From Granulicella sp. (GTDB taxonomy: Bacteria > Acidobacteriota > Terriglobia > Terriglobales > Acidobacteriaceae): a DNA stretch of 64,000 bases. The notes beneath the pieces are model-generated. The model was not told the origin of the DNA and searched no databases. It saw only the letters and a program-made list of their open reading frames with translations. The DNA lies in the NCBI GenBank assembly GCA_025408425.1, contig JANXYX010000050.1, forward strand, positions 186,001 through 250,000. The letters are read 5' to 3'. Of this stretch, positions 53,275-62,676 are shown in pieces. The translations under genes and the position numbers were made by a program. Position 1 is the stretch's first letter, and each line of letters opens with the position of its first letter.

Positions 53275-54607
53275 ACTTGCCTCCGGATTGCTTTGCCAGA
53301 ACAGCTTCGATGAAGGTTGCAGTAGCTCCCAGATAGTTCGCCGGAACAAGTATGTGGACCAATTCCTGTGGCGTGAAATGCTCCCGGAGCGACTCGTCCT
53401 GCGACAGTGCCTGCTCCATCGTAAGTTTTTGCCGAATCGCCCGCTGGCTGATCTCCTCCAGGGTGCGGTGAGCTTGGGCCTTGCCCACCTTACGCGCCAG
53501 CGCAAATGAGACTGCCTCCGCCATCGTCACCCCATGCAGAATATTGAGGTTATGCTGCATGGCGTCCGCATCGACAATAGCGCCTGCAGAAACCTCAAGA
53601 GCACAGGCCAGCGCCCCCGCCGTGAGTCTGACTATCTCCGCCAGCGTCTCCCACTCCGCATGCCATCCACCCACGCCGCGCTCATGCTCCTGAACCATCG
53701 CGGAAAGCATCGTGCCGACCAATGCAGGCACACGCACTGCTGCGCTAAGAATGACCGCTGACGACACTGGGTTTCGCTTGTGCGGCATCGTACTGGACCC
53801 GCCGCGGCCCGCCCCCGCAGGCTCCATCAATTCACCCACTTCGGTCTGCACCAGCAGCGATACGTCACGGGCAATCTTGCCGAGCGTTCCTGTCAACAGG
53901 CCCAACGTTGTTGCAAACTCCGCCACTCGATCCCGCTGGGCGTGCCAAGGCATAGCAGGATCAGAAAGCTCCAGTTGAGCCGCAAGGCTATGCGTAACTG
54001 CGACCCCATCCCCGCCAAGTGCCGCGAGTGTTCCAACTGCCCCGCCGAACTGCAGAACGATACACCGTGATCCCGTCTCCTGCAGCCTCTCACGATGCCG
54101 CTGCAGTGCATCCAGCCAACCAGCCACCTTCAGCCCCAACGTAACGGGGGGGCCTTGCTGCAGCCAGGTTCTACCCGGCATCACCGTGTCTTTGTGCTCA
54201 CGGATAATCTTCGCCAGATGCTTGCAAATCTCCTCAAGATCTTTTTCGAGAAGCGGCAGAGCCTCTCTCAACTGCATCATCATCGCGCTATCGATGACAT
54301 CCTGACTGGTTGCCCCCCAGTGCACATAACCTGCGGAAGTGGCACTACGCTGCCCCACTCTTTCCGTTAACATCTTCACGAATGGGATGCATATATTGCC
54401 CGCGGAACGCGCCTCATCAGCCAGCACCGTAATGTCCAGCGAGTCAGGATCTATAGAGCTGATATCCCCAGAGGTTCCTCCAGGCGCCAGGCCATTCTGC
54501 TCCAGCGCTTCAGCAAGAGCTACTTCAAATCGAAACATCTGCCGTATGAAGTTGCGATCGGAGAGTATCTCCGTCATCGCCGCCGTGCTGAAGAGCGGAT
54601 CGTACAT
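53261..54607 (-). CDS. pcaB: 3-carboxy-cis,cis-muconate cycloisomerase
   Basis: This 448-residue member of the fumarase/ASL superfamily cyclises 3-carboxy-muconate to gamma-carboxymuconolactone. Signatures are DPLFSTAAMTEILSD at the N-terminus, GYVHWGATSQDVIDSAM, and the superfamily loop GSSTMPHKRNPVSSA. ATG 54607 is chosen because it yields the typical MYDPLFST start; a TTG at 54658 would overlap the pcaG stop and add 17 residues. Neither has a good Shine-Dalgarno. Confidence 0.94.
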   Translation of the reverse strand: MYDPLFSTAAMTEILSDRNFIRQMFRFEVALAEALEQNGLAPGGTSGDISSIDPDSLDITVLADEARSAGNICIPFVKMLTERVGQRSATSAGYVHWGATSQDVIDSAMMMQLREALPLLEKDLEEICKHLAKIIREHKDTVMPGRTWLQQGPPVTLGLKVAGWLDALQRHRERLQETGSRCIVLQFGGAVGTLAALGGDGVAVTHSLAAQLELSDPAMPWHAQRDRVAEFATTLGLLTGTLGKIARDVSLLVQTEVGELMEPAGAGRGGSSTMPHKRNPVSSAVILSAAVRVPALVGTMLSAMVQEHERGVGGWHAEWETLAEIVRLTAGALACALEVSAGAIVDADAMQHNLNILHGVTMAEAVSFALARKVGKAQAHRTLEEISQRAIRQKLTMEQALSQDESLREHFTPQELVHILVPANYLGATATFIEAVLAKQSGGKYAAD

Positions 54608-54654
54608 GCGTGCTCGAGTGATGAATTTCAGACGGCCTTCTTTCTCTGCTGATG

Positions 54655-55224
54655 TCAATATGCGAAGAATACAGTTTCGTTCTCACCTTGAAGACGGATA
54701 TCCCACCGATACTGCTCCGGCTGCTCTGCTGTGGGCTCCGCCAATAGGGTCTGACGCCGCTCAGGTGGAACCGTCAGTAGTACCGGATCACCAGTATTGC
54801 GTGGATCATTCGCAAAGTAGATTCGTGTCACCAGGTGCTTCAAAAGCCCGCGCATGAATAACAGGACGACGATATGCGGTGCCTGGGAAGTACCCTCCAG
54901 CGTGACTACTGTGCCTGGACGTATCGTATGAAATCGGAAGACTCCTCGCTCATCAGTCGGAATGCGCGCAAAGCCTTGAAAGTCTTCTGCCGTCGCTCCA
55001 CTCTCCCCAGGATCGAAACCGGCGAACCGCCCTTTGTCATCGGCTTGCCACAGTTCGAGTTGCGCGTCTGGCACCGGGACTCCATCTCCATCCAGCACCT
55101 GTCCCGAGATAGAAATGTGCTCGCCCTCCGCACTCTCCGCGCACACCGAGACACTATTGAGATACGAGAGGCCAATGCTGAAATATGGGCCAACCGTCTG
55201 TGACGCCGTAGCCGGAAAACTCAT
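54655..55224 (-). CDS. pcaG: Protocatechuate 3,4-dioxygenase alpha subunit
   Basis: This 189-residue intradiol dioxygenase subunit has the shared beta-sandwich with SISGQVLDGDGVPVPDAQLE and LWQADDKGRF, and the alpha-type TVVTLEGTSQAPHIVVLLFM. As expected for PcaG, the iron tyrosine/histidine set of the beta subunit is not complete (PHIVV instead of PAHIH). It forms the heteromer with PcaH. Its ATG overlaps the pcaH stop (55221-55224). Confidence 0.95.
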   Translation of the reverse strand: MSFPATASQTVGPYFSIGLSYLNSVSVCAESAEGEHISISGQVLDGDGVPVPDAQLELWQADDKGRFAGFDPGESGATAEDFQGFARIPTDERGVFRFHTIRPGTVVTLEGTSQAPHIVVLLFMRGLLKHLVTRIYFANDPRNTGDPVLLTVPPERRQTLLAEPTAEQPEQYRWDIRLQGENETVFFAY

Positions 55225-55934
55225 CGCTGCTCCTCCATGGGTGTAGCATCGCGGCCGCGCAAAACAATGTCGTAATGATAAGCCAGGGCTGTGTCTGGAA
55301 CAGTATTCTCCAGGTCAAAACTCGAGATCATTCGCTGCTGGGCACGTTCATCGTTCAAGCAGTTGTAAATAGGATCGTAGGGCAAGAGCGGATCGCCCGG
55401 AAAGTACATCTGCGTGACAAGCCGGGTGAGCAGGCCTGCCCCAAACAGAGAGAAGTGGATGTGGGCCGGACGCCAAGCATTCGCATGGTTCTTCCAGGGA
55501 TACGCACCCGGTTTAATAGTGACAAAGCGGTAATAGCCAGAGTCGTCCGTAAGGAAGCGGCCTGCGCCACTGAAGTTAGGATCCAGCGGCGCCGCGTGCT
55601 GATCCTTCTTGTGCATATAGCGTCCCGCCGCATTGGCTTGCCACACTTCCACCAGTGCCCGAGATACCGGCCGATCATTTTCATCCAGGACACGACCACT
55701 GACGATGATCCTCTCGCCTAGCGGAGCCCCCGCATGCTGCTGCGTAAGATCGTTGTCAAATTCGCCAAAGCCATTGTGGCCAAAGACCGGTCCGCTTAGC
55801 TCGGACAGCGTCTGAGGCACCACAATCAAAGGTTGCCGCGGAGACCGCAGAATACTGGAAACATAGGATGGATGCAGATAGTCCGGCTGAGTACCCGGGC
55901 GGAGCGGAAGAAACGGGCTGATCTTATTTTTCAC
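55221..55934 (-). CDS. pcaH: Protocatechuate 3,4-dioxygenase beta subunit
   Basis: This 237-residue catalytic subunit binds ferric iron and cleaves protocatechuate between its hydroxyls to 3-carboxy-cis,cis-muconate. The four iron ligands are visible: Tyr106 (AGRYMHK), Tyr145 (PGAYPW), His158 and His160 (RPAHIHFSLFG). Their spacing (39, 13, 2) equals that of the characterised Pseudomonas enzyme. Start GTG 55934 with an AGAGAGAG purine run upstream. It is followed by pcaG with a 4-bp overlap and preceded by pcaF with a 50-bp gap. Confidence 0.97.
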   Translation of the reverse strand: MKNKISPFLPLRPGTQPDYLHPSYVSSILRSPRQPLIVVPQTLSELSGPVFGHNGFGEFDNDLTQQHAGAPLGERIIVSGRVLDENDRPVSRALVEVWQANAAGRYMHKKDQHAAPLDPNFSGAGRFLTDDSGYYRFVTIKPGAYPWKNHANAWRPAHIHFSLFGAGLLTRLVTQMYFPGDPLLPYDPIYNCLNDERAQQRMISSFDLENTVPDTALAYHYDIVLRGRDATPMEEQR

Positions 55935-55984
55935 GTTCTCTCTCTTTCAGCAAGAGTTACAAATACGGTCCGATCGCTGACGGC

Positions 55985-57184
55985 TTAGACACGCTCCAGC
56001 GCGATTGCGACTCCCTGTCCAACGCCAACACACATCATAGCTAGTGCCCTGTGTGCCCCAATCTTTTCCATCTGGTGGACCGCTGTCATCACTAAGCGGG
56101 CTCCGCTCATCCCTAAAGGATGGCCCAACGCGATGGCGCCTCCATTGGCATTGACATGCGCAGCATCGTCAGCGACGCCCAGCTCTCGCAGACATGCGAG
56201 CGACTGGCTGGCAAAGGCCTCGTTCAACTCGATCACTTGAAAATCAGACATCTGCAGTCGCAGTCTGGCGAGCAACTTTTGCGTGGCCGACACAGGACCA
56301 ATCCCCATGACACGAGGTGGAACACCAGCCGTCGCCATCCCAAGCACCCGGGCCCGTGGACGGAGTCCGTGCCGCCCAGCCGCCTCCTCAGAGGCAACAA
56401 TCATTGCAGCAGCACCATCGTTGATCCCGGAGGCGTTTCCAGCGGTGGCGCTTCCGCCCACATTTACTGGCCTGAGTCTGGCCAGCGCCTCGAGCGTCGT
56501 ATCACCACGCGGATGCTCGTCCCTGTCAACAATGGCGGTCGCTTTCTTTAGTGTGACCGTTACAGGAACAATCTCTTCCGCGAAGAATCCTGCTGCATGG
56601 GCGGCAGCGGCGCGCTGCTGGCTGCGCAATGCGAAAGCGTCTTGGTCCTCGCGGGAGACCTGGCTCTCCACCGCCACGTTGTCACCCGTTTGAGCCATGG
56701 AATCGACGCCGTAGGCCTGTTTCATCGCCGGGTTAATGAACCGCCAGCCCAGCGTCGTATCGTACAGTTCGGCAGCACGTTGAAACGCACTCTCAGCCTT
56801 GCCCATCACAAAGGGTGCGCGGCTCATGGATTCAACTCCTCCAGCCAGCACTAAATCCATATCACCACTGATCACCGCCCTTGCGGCGGTGCCCACAGCA
56901 TCCATGCCCGAGGCACAGAGCCGGTTCATCGTAACGCCCGGAACCGCGTGCGGCAGACCAGACAGCAATGCCGCCATCCGCGCTACATTCCGATTATCCT
57001 CGCCCGCCTGATTGGCGCAGCCTAAGAAGACTTCTTCAAGAGCATCCCAATCCACGGAACTGTTTCGTTCCACCAACGTCCGCAGCGTTAGCGCTGCCAA
57101 ATCATCCGGGCGAACCGTCGCCAATGCGCCGCCATAGCGACCTATCGGAGTTCTAACCGCATCGCAAATAAAAGCGGATCTCAT
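55985..57184 (-). CDS. pcaF: Beta-ketoadipyl-CoA thiolase
   Basis: This 399-residue thiolase cleaves beta-ketoadipyl-CoA with CoA to succinyl-CoA and acetyl-CoA. The active site is complete: nucleophile Cys90 ([11 protein letters not shown]), His355 ([16 protein letters not shown]) and Cys385 ([10 protein letters not shown]). PcaF-type residues such as GWRFINPAM favour this over a generic acetyl-CoA acetyltransferase. AGGAG lies 10 nt before ATG 57184. It is between the pcaIJ transferase genes and pcaHG. Confidence 0.94.
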   Translation of the reverse strand: MRSAFICDAVRTPIGRYGGALATVRPDDLAALTLRTLVERNSSVDWDALEEVFLGCANQAGEDNRNVARMAALLSGLPHAVPGVTMNRLCASGMDAVGTAARAVISGDMDLVLAGGVESMSRAPFVMGKAESAFQRAAELYDTTLGWRFINPAMKQAYGVDSMAQTGDNVAVESQVSREDQDAFALRSQQRAAAAHAAGFFAEEIVPVTVTLKKATAIVDRDEHPRGDTTLEALARLRPVNVGGSATAGNASGINDGAAAMIVASEEAAGRHGLRPRARVLGMATAGVPPRVMGIGPVSATQKLLARLRLQMSDFQVIELNEAFASQSLACLRELGVADDAAHVNANGGAIALGHPLGMSGARLVMTAVHQMEKIGAHRALAMMCVGVGQGVAIALERV

Positions 57185-57252
57185 CAGTGCCTATCTCCTG
57201 TTGCAGTGCTGCGGCCGCCATCCTACTGTTTTGCAATGCACGCACGCAGACG

Positions 57253-58041
57253 TCACTTGCCCGCGCTCGTCCGCCCATGCGCTACGGAGGTTCGATGCTG
57301 CAGATCACGTAACGTTGTCAGCTCCGACGCTGTAGGAACCTCGGTCGTTCCACATTCTGCGGAGAACTTAATCTCCCATCCCGTTGCTTTCCTCACATCA
57401 TCCTGGGTCACTCCAGGATGTAGCCGTGTCACATGCAATTCCTTCGTCTGCGCATCAGGCTCCATCACACACAGATCCGTGATGACGGCCACCGGACCAC
57501 GTCCGGGAAGTCCGGCCTGCTGACGCGAATCTCCTCCCCTCAGGTGGCCAACAGAGGTAAGGAAATCTAATTTTTCAACGAAGGTTCGGGCTGACTGTTT
57601 GACGATGATCAACACCTCCTTCGCCGAGGAACTGATCTCCGGCGCGCCACCTGCTCCCGGTAAACGTACCTTTGGCTTCCAGTAATCACCAATGACAGTC
57701 GTATTGATATTCGCATAGCGGTCCAACTGGGCCGCCCCCAGAAAGCCCACATCAACTCTCCCGCCCTGTAACCAGTACCGGAAGATCTCAGGCGTTGAAA
57801 CTACCGTGTCTGCCGTCTCCGCCAGGTCTCCGTCCCCAATCGAAAGGGGCAACACGTGAGGCTTCGATCCAATAGGACCCGACTCGTAAATCAAGACGAC
57901 CTCCGGCGCATGGGTCAGTCGCGCCAGGTTCGCTGCGGTGGAAGGCAGTCCAATTCCCACGAAGCAGACTGCGCCGTTTCGCAACGTACGAGAGGCCGTA
58001 ACCGTCATCATTTCGTCTGTCGTGTAATTCAGTTCATTCAT
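57253..58041 (-). CDS. pcaJ: 3-oxoadipate CoA-transferase subunit B
   Basis: This 262-residue family I CoA-transferase beta subunit has the catalytic glutamate in LIYESGPIGSKP, plus CFVGIGLPSTAANLA and GFLGAAQLDRYANINTTVIG. With PcaI it moves CoA from succinyl-CoA to beta-ketoadipate. At 262 aa it resembles the CatJ/IpdB-like long form more than the short Pseudomonas PcaJ. It starts 20 bp after pcaI. Confidence 0.9.
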   Translation of the reverse strand: MNELNYTTDEMMTVTASRTLRNGAVCFVGIGLPSTAANLARLTHAPEVVLIYESGPIGSKPHVLPLSIGDGDLAETADTVVSTPEIFRYWLQGGRVDVGFLGAAQLDRYANINTTVIGDYWKPKVRLPGAGGAPEISSSAKEVLIIVKQSARTFVEKLDFLTSVGHLRGGDSRQQAGLPGRGPVAVITDLCVMEPDAQTKELHVTRLHPGVTQDDVRKATGWEIKFSAECGTTEVPTASELTTLRDLQHRTSVAHGRTSAGK

Positions 58042-58061
58042 AATCTGGCCAATGCACTGGT

Positions 58062-58904
58062 TTACCCTGCGAGGACTCGTTCGTAAGCAGAGAAATCTTT
58101 CGTTTCAATAATGTGCCGCTGTATCCACGCCGTAAATCGATCACGATCGCGGGAGATCTCGTCCCATGCGCGATAGAAGACATTGTCCCGCTGATAGTAA
58201 CCGTGAGCATAAGATGGCGTTGCCCCATGGGGTACTTCGCAGACGCAGTTCACCACCCAGCTGGGTAAAATGCACGCGTTAGGCCATGCTTCAAGATCAT
58301 CAACGATCTCCTCCACGGTAACGATTGACCGCTGGGCAGCAAGGACAGCCTCTTTCTGCACGCCGAGAATACCCCACAAAAGTACATTCCCCTTGCGGTC
58401 TGCCATCTGAGCGTGAATGACAGTAACATCCGGTCGAATGGCTGGCACAGCCGCCAATCTTTCACCCGTAAACGGACAGTCGATCGTCTTGATCGTTTCG
58501 TTGTACTTCGGCAATTCGCAGCCCGCATAACCTCGCATCACTGCAAACGGAAGGTTCGATGCTCCGGCAACGTACGCATTTGCCAGATCTGCGTGCGAGT
58601 GCTCTTCAATCGCCAGAGGCGACGGCCACTGCTTCTCGACTGCATCCCGCAAGCGATGGAGCGAACCCACCCCTGGGTTGCCACCCCACGAAAAAATGAG
58701 CTTCCGTGCACATCCAGCACCAATGAGTTGGTCATAAATGATATCCGGAGTCATTCGGATTAGCGTCAGGTCTCTCTTGCGTTGGCGAATAATCTCGTGG
58801 CCCGCAGCGAACGGGATCAGGTGCGTGAATCCTTCCATCGCGACGATGTCGCCGTCATGGATAAGATCTCTTACTGCGTCGCTGAGCGTAGTGATTTTGG
58901 CCAT
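58062..58904 (-). CDS. pcaI: 3-oxoadipate CoA-transferase subunit A
   Basis: This 280-residue family I CoA-transferase alpha subunit has DAVRDLIHDGDIVAMEGFTH (glycine-rich start), FSWGGNPGVGSLHRLRDAVE and DVTVIHAQMADRKGNVLLWG. It is of the longer CatI/IpdA-like form. It pairs with the pcaJ product. A 97-bp gap separates it from the transporter gene upstream, the longest internal gap of the operon after the 68 bp before pcaJF, so an extra promoter there is possible. Confidence 0.9.
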   Translation of the reverse strand: MAKITTLSDAVRDLIHDGDIVAMEGFTHLIPFAAGHEIIRQRKRDLTLIRMTPDIIYDQLIGAGCARKLIFSWGGNPGVGSLHRLRDAVEKQWPSPLAIEEHSHADLANAYVAGASNLPFAVMRGYAGCELPKYNETIKTIDCPFTGERLAAVPAIRPDVTVIHAQMADRKGNVLLWGILGVQKEAVLAAQRSIVTVEEIVDDLEAWPNACILPSWVVNCVCEVPHGATPSYAHGYYQRDNVFYRAWDEISRDRDRFTAWIQRHIIETKDFSAYERVLAG

Positions 58905-59001
58905 AGAACTTCAGCACATCTCTCTAGGAAGACAGCTAATTCTCGTCAACTGATGCCACGCGTGTCAATGCGCTATGCGAACGCTTGTGCGCGTGGCGCA
59001 C

Positions 59002-60384
59002 TCATCCAAGCACCGCCAATTCATCCGGCGCAAACTCAATATGTTTTCTCAGCAGCAGCAACGCAACAAAGACTCCAGCCATCCCAAGCGCCAGTATCAG
59101 AAAGTAAACATCACTTCCCAATTGAAGCAGCGCTGACCCAAAAAATGCGCTCAGGATCGCTCCCGTTCGTCCTATGGCCAACGCTGCCGCCACCCCCGTT
59201 GCGCGAACCTTGGTGACGTAGATGTGCGCTGCGAGCGCATACATCGTCGTCTGAACTGCGTTCACAAAAAACCCATGCGCCGCTAGAGCCGCTAGTAGAA
59301 ACGTCTGATTGCCCCCAGGACCGATTGGCATAACTCGCAGAATCAGTGCCGTAACTAGTCCCGCTGCAGCCCCAACCAGCAGCGGAATACGTGATCCATG
59401 GCGACTAATCCACCAGGCAAACAGAATTGCGCCGAAGATTCCCCCGAAGTTATATGCCGCAAGCCCTTCGCTCGCGATTCTAAAACTCAGTCCATGACCG
59501 GTCAGAAGGCTCGGCAACCAGTTGAAGACCAGGTACACCGTCACCAGGCATAGAAAAAACGCGCACCACAATGGAAGCGTATTTCTCATTTGCCCTTTGC
59601 CAAATAGAGCTGCCGCGAGACCTTTGCCGTCGCCTTTTTCCTCATGCGTTTCGACAAACCGAGTCCCGGCGGGCACAACTTTTCCCATCCTCCGCAACAG
59701 CCGTGAAAGTTCTTCACTGCGTGTCGGGTAGCGCGCCATGTATCGCGGAGACTCAGGCAACAACACAGTCAGAAGGAGTGCCAGCAGGATCGGCGTAAGA
59801 CCACCAATCCAAAACAGTACTCTCCAATTTCCAACTGCAAGAACATGAGCTGAAATAAGTCCTGCAAGTACTCCTCCCAAAGGAATGCAAACAATAGCGA
59901 GCGTCACTGCGATTGGCCGCTTCTTCAGTGGAGTAAACTCAGCTGTCAGAGTAGTGGCATTCGGCAGCATCCCTCCAATACCAACGCCAGCGACGAGCCT
60001 CAGTATCAGTAGAGTTGTCAGCGAGTGGCAGAACGCAATGCCAAGCGTCGCTGCTCCAAACAAAAATATGTTGCCGATAAGCGCTGCCCGGCGGCCAATA
60101 CGGTCTCCGAGCAAACCGCCAAACGCCGAACCGAGAGACATCCCTGCCAGCCCAAGCGCTAGAATTGGCGCGAAGCTGCTACGTGCAACGCCCCAATCCT
60201 TGGCAATCGCCGGTATGGCGAACCCCATCATCTGAATGTCCATGCCGTCAAAAATGATCGCCAGTGCGGCTAAAGCAACAATCGCCTTCTGCAGTCCACT
60301 CCACTCACCGAAATCCAACAGCCTTCCGATGTCCACTGTAAGCGAACCGCTTTGGGTCGACACATCCGAGTACGCTGCAGCCAC
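59002..60384 (-). CDS. pcaK: Aromatic acid:H+ symporter (AAHS family, PcaK-like MFS)
   Basis: This 460-residue 12-span major facilitator carries the AAHS signature in the first span, IIFDGMDIQMMGFAIPAIA (DGxD motif), and GDRIGRRAAL in the loop between spans 2 and 3. These are required in PcaK for 4-hydroxybenzoate/protocatechuate uptake. It starts at GTG 60384 with AAGAGAG upstream and lies 21 bp behind the aldehyde dehydrogenase gene. Substrate may also be vanillate or ferulate. Confidence 0.87.
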   Translation of the reverse strand: MAAAYSDVSTQSGSLTVDIGRLLDFGEWSGLQKAIVALAALAIIFDGMDIQMMGFAIPAIAKDWGVARSSFAPILALGLAGMSLGSAFGGLLGDRIGRRAALIGNIFLFGAATLGIAFCHSLTTLLILRLVAGVGIGGMLPNATTLTAEFTPLKKRPIAVTLAIVCIPLGGVLAGLISAHVLAVGNWRVLFWIGGLTPILLALLLTVLLPESPRYMARYPTRSEELSRLLRRMGKVVPAGTRFVETHEEKGDGKGLAAALFGKGQMRNTLPLWCAFFLCLVTVYLVFNWLPSLLTGHGLSFRIASEGLAAYNFGGIFGAILFAWWISRHGSRIPLLVGAAAGLVTALILRVMPIGPGGNQTFLLAALAAHGFFVNAVQTTMYALAAHIYVTKVRATGVAAALAIGRTGAILSAFFGSALLQLGSDVYFLILALGMAGVFVALLLLRKHIEFAPDELAVLG

Positions 60385-60405
60385 TGAACTCTCTTTTCTT
60401 CGCGA

Positions 60406-61857
60406 CTAGATCGGATAATGACGCGGCGTGGTCTGGATAGTGATCCAGCGCAAATCAGTAAACTCCGCGATAGCTGCTTTGCCACCGAAGCGTCCATAGC
60501 CACTGGCCTTTACTCCGCCAAACGGCATCTGTGCTTCGTCATGCACCGTCGGCCCATTGATGTGGCATATCCCGGATTGCACCTGCGCTGCCAGCCGCAG
60601 TGCACGCGAGGTATCCCGGCTGAAGATGGCGGCTGATAGCCCATACTGCGTATCGTTCGCTACAAGGATCGCCTCTTCATCTCCACGCACCCGAATCACC
60701 GCCACTGCTGGGCCAAAGGACTCCTCCGAATAAATCCGCATCTCCTTGGTCACCCCATCCAGAACAGTAGCCTGCGCGATCGATCCATCGATAGCACCGC
60801 CCGCAAGAATACGAGCCCCTTTTCCAACTGCATCATCAATCAATACCTTCAGCTTTGCGGCAGACTCACGGCTCACCATAGACGCAAGAATGGAGGAAGC
60901 CGCCGCTGGATCGCCAGCCACTAAAGTCGCCGCCTTCATGGAAAGTTTCTCGACAAATACGTCTGCTACGGACTCATCAACGATCAGTCGCTCGGTCGAC
61001 ATGCATATCTGGCCTTGATTGAAGAACGCGCCAAATGCCGCCGCCTCGACCGCTGCATCCAGATCCGCGTCCTCCAGCACCAGCATCGGAGCCTTTCCAC
61101 CTAGCTCCAGCAGCACCGGCTTCAGATGACTTGCCGCCAGCTGCGCCACAATCCGCCCTACCGCAGTTGAGCCCGTAAAATTAACCCGCCGAACCAGCGG
61201 GTTTGCAATCAGCCGTTCCACAATCTTGGCAGCATCCTCAGGTGCATTTGTAATGACGTTCACGACGCCAGCGCCCAGGCCAGCATCCTCCAGTGTTGAA
61301 CCAATCAAACGATGTACGGCCGGACAAATCTCCGAGGCCTTCAGCACCGCGGTGTTTCCACACGCCAGCGGCATCGCCAACGCACGAACTCCAAGAATCA
61401 CCGGCGCATTCCAGGGCGCGATGCCCAGCACAACACCCGCCGCCTGTCGAACCGCCATAGCAAAACTTCCGGGCAGGTTGGACGGAATAACCTCGCTGCT
61501 GATCTGAGTTGTCATCGACGCGGCCTCACGAAGCATTCCCGCTGCCAGCATTACGTTGAATCCATACCAGCCCGGCGCCGCGCCTGTCTCCTTCACCCCG
61601 ATAGCAATAAACTCTGGGGTTCGCTGTTCCAGCAGATCAGCCGCTTTTAGCAACTTGGCTCGCCGTGCTGCCGGTGCCAGTGCAGACCACTCTGGAAATG
61701 CAGCATAAGCCGCATCGACAGCCGCATCTGCATCGGCCAGGGTCGCCGCTGCCGCACGCGTAACTACTTCTTGGCTGATAGGATTGCGCCGCTCGAAAGT
61801 CGCTCCATTAGCAGCGGCACAGCTTTTACCACCGATCAGCAAATCTACCGTTTCCAT
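60406..61857 (-). CDS. Aromatic aldehyde (vanillin-type) NAD(P)+ dehydrogenase
   Basis: This 483-residue aldehyde dehydrogenase is complete: Asn150 (APWNAP), Glu251 (LLELGGKAP) and catalytic Cys285 (NQGQICMST). GWYGFNVMLAAGMLREAASM and SSEVIPSNLPGSFAMAVRQ resemble vanillin/benzaldehyde dehydrogenases. It would oxidise vanillin to vanillate or 4-hydroxybenzaldehyde to the acid. AGGAAG lies 5 nt before ATG 61857. It is the first gene of the 11-gene minus-strand operon, next to the MarR and acyl-CoA synthetase genes. Confidence 0.9.
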   Translation of the reverse strand: METVDLLIGGKSCAAANGATFERRNPISQEVVTRAAAATLADADAAVDAAYAAFPEWSALAPAARRAKLLKAADLLEQRTPEFIAIGVKETGAAPGWYGFNVMLAAGMLREAASMTTQISSEVIPSNLPGSFAMAVRQAAGVVLGIAPWNAPVILGVRALAMPLACGNTAVLKASEICPAVHRLIGSTLEDAGLGAGVVNVITNAPEDAAKIVERLIANPLVRRVNFTGSTAVGRIVAQLAASHLKPVLLELGGKAPMLVLEDADLDAAVEAAAFGAFFNQGQICMSTERLIVDESVADVFVEKLSMKAATLVAGDPAAASSILASMVSRESAAKLKVLIDDAVGKGARILAGGAIDGSIAQATVLDGVTKEMRIYSEESFGPAVAVIRVRGDEEAILVANDTQYGLSAAIFSRDTSRALRLAAQVQSGICHINGPTVHDEAQMPFGGVKASGYGRFGGKAAIAEFTDLRWITIQTTPRHYPI

Positions 61858-62160
61858 AATTTCTTCCTCGCGGTCGACAACAATTCATACGAGCAGTGGT
61901 TGCATGGTTGTCGCGAACCGTAAAACTCAGACGGCATAACAGTACTCTAACAATATGGTTATAGACAATTACTAAATAGCCTGATCTCAACTTTTGCGAA
62001 GGAGCGAGATATCAACGCAGGTGCAACCGCAGAATCAAACTTGAAAATGTGGGACTTGCTCTTGCCAGCGGGCTTATCATCAGAAGCAGTCATTGCGGAT
62101 CGGCATTCAGGAATTTAGTTCTATTTTTGTCTGTCGGCACGAAAAGGAATTCATACAACA
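61858..62160. promoter_or_regulatory. Divergent promoter region between pca operon and marR gene
   Basis: 303 bp without a gene. An AT-rich stretch at 61948-61980 contains two ACAAT copies 15 bp apart (61950 and 61965 regions), a candidate site for the adjacent MarR protein. No firm -35/-10 pair was recognised. Confidence 0.4.
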
Positions 62161-62676
62161 ATGTCCTCTATCAAGAAAGTTGTCAGCCAGAAAGTAGCTC
62201 TGCGCAAGCCGTCTCCGCGCAAGGCGAAGCCCCTCAATACCTCAGATTTAGATCAGAGCCTCGGTTATTCTCTGCGTCGCGCACAATTATCTACCTTCCA
62301 CAACTTCGCAGATTTTATGTCGAAATTCGAAGTAAGGCCATCACAATTCGCGGTCCTCGTTCTCATTCGATCCAATCCCGGCCTCACCCAGTCCGCAGTG
62401 AGTGATGCTTTAGGAATTCAGAAAGCGAACTTCGTCGCACTCATCGATCGCCTCGAAGAGCGTGGCCTGACAGAGCGAAGAAAGGTCGGCGGCGATCGCC
62501 GTTCTTCGGCACTCCATCTCACCCGCAATGGTGAAGCCTTCGTTCGCCAACTCGAAGCAGCTCACCAGGCTTTTGAAGAAACCTTGTCTTCGCGTCTCGG
62601 CGAAAAACGAAGCCGTCAACTGCTGAAACTCCTTCACGAATTCTGTGCCGCAAACAGTAGTGTTGGCGAGTCCTAA
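62161..62676 (+). CDS. MarR-family regulator, probably of hydroxycinnamate/aromatic catabolism
   Basis: This 171-residue regulator begins with a basic tail of about 25 residues and then the MarR winged helix: RPSQFAVLVLIRSNPGLTQS, ALGIQKANFVALIDRLEERG and KVGGDRRSSALHLTRNGEAF (wing with DRR). MarR proteins such as FerC or FerR are released from DNA by hydroxycinnamoyl-CoA. It is divergent from the vanillin dehydrogenase/pca operon and convergent, with a 4-bp overlap of stops, with the acyl-CoA synthetase gene. Confidence 0.9.
   Translation: MSSIKKVVSQKVALRKPSPRKAKPLNTSDLDQSLGYSLRRAQLSTFHNFADFMSKFEVRPSQFAVLVLIRSNPGLTQSAVSDALGIQKANFVALIDRLEERGLTERRKVGGDRRSSALHLTRNGEAFVRQLEAAHQAFEETLSSRLGEKRSRQLLKLLHEFCAANSSVGES

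Noticed and set aside
53275..53505. Upstream extension of pcaD
   Set aside because: It lies inside pcaB and has an arginine/tryptophan-rich shadow composition. ATG 53274 gives the family N-terminus.
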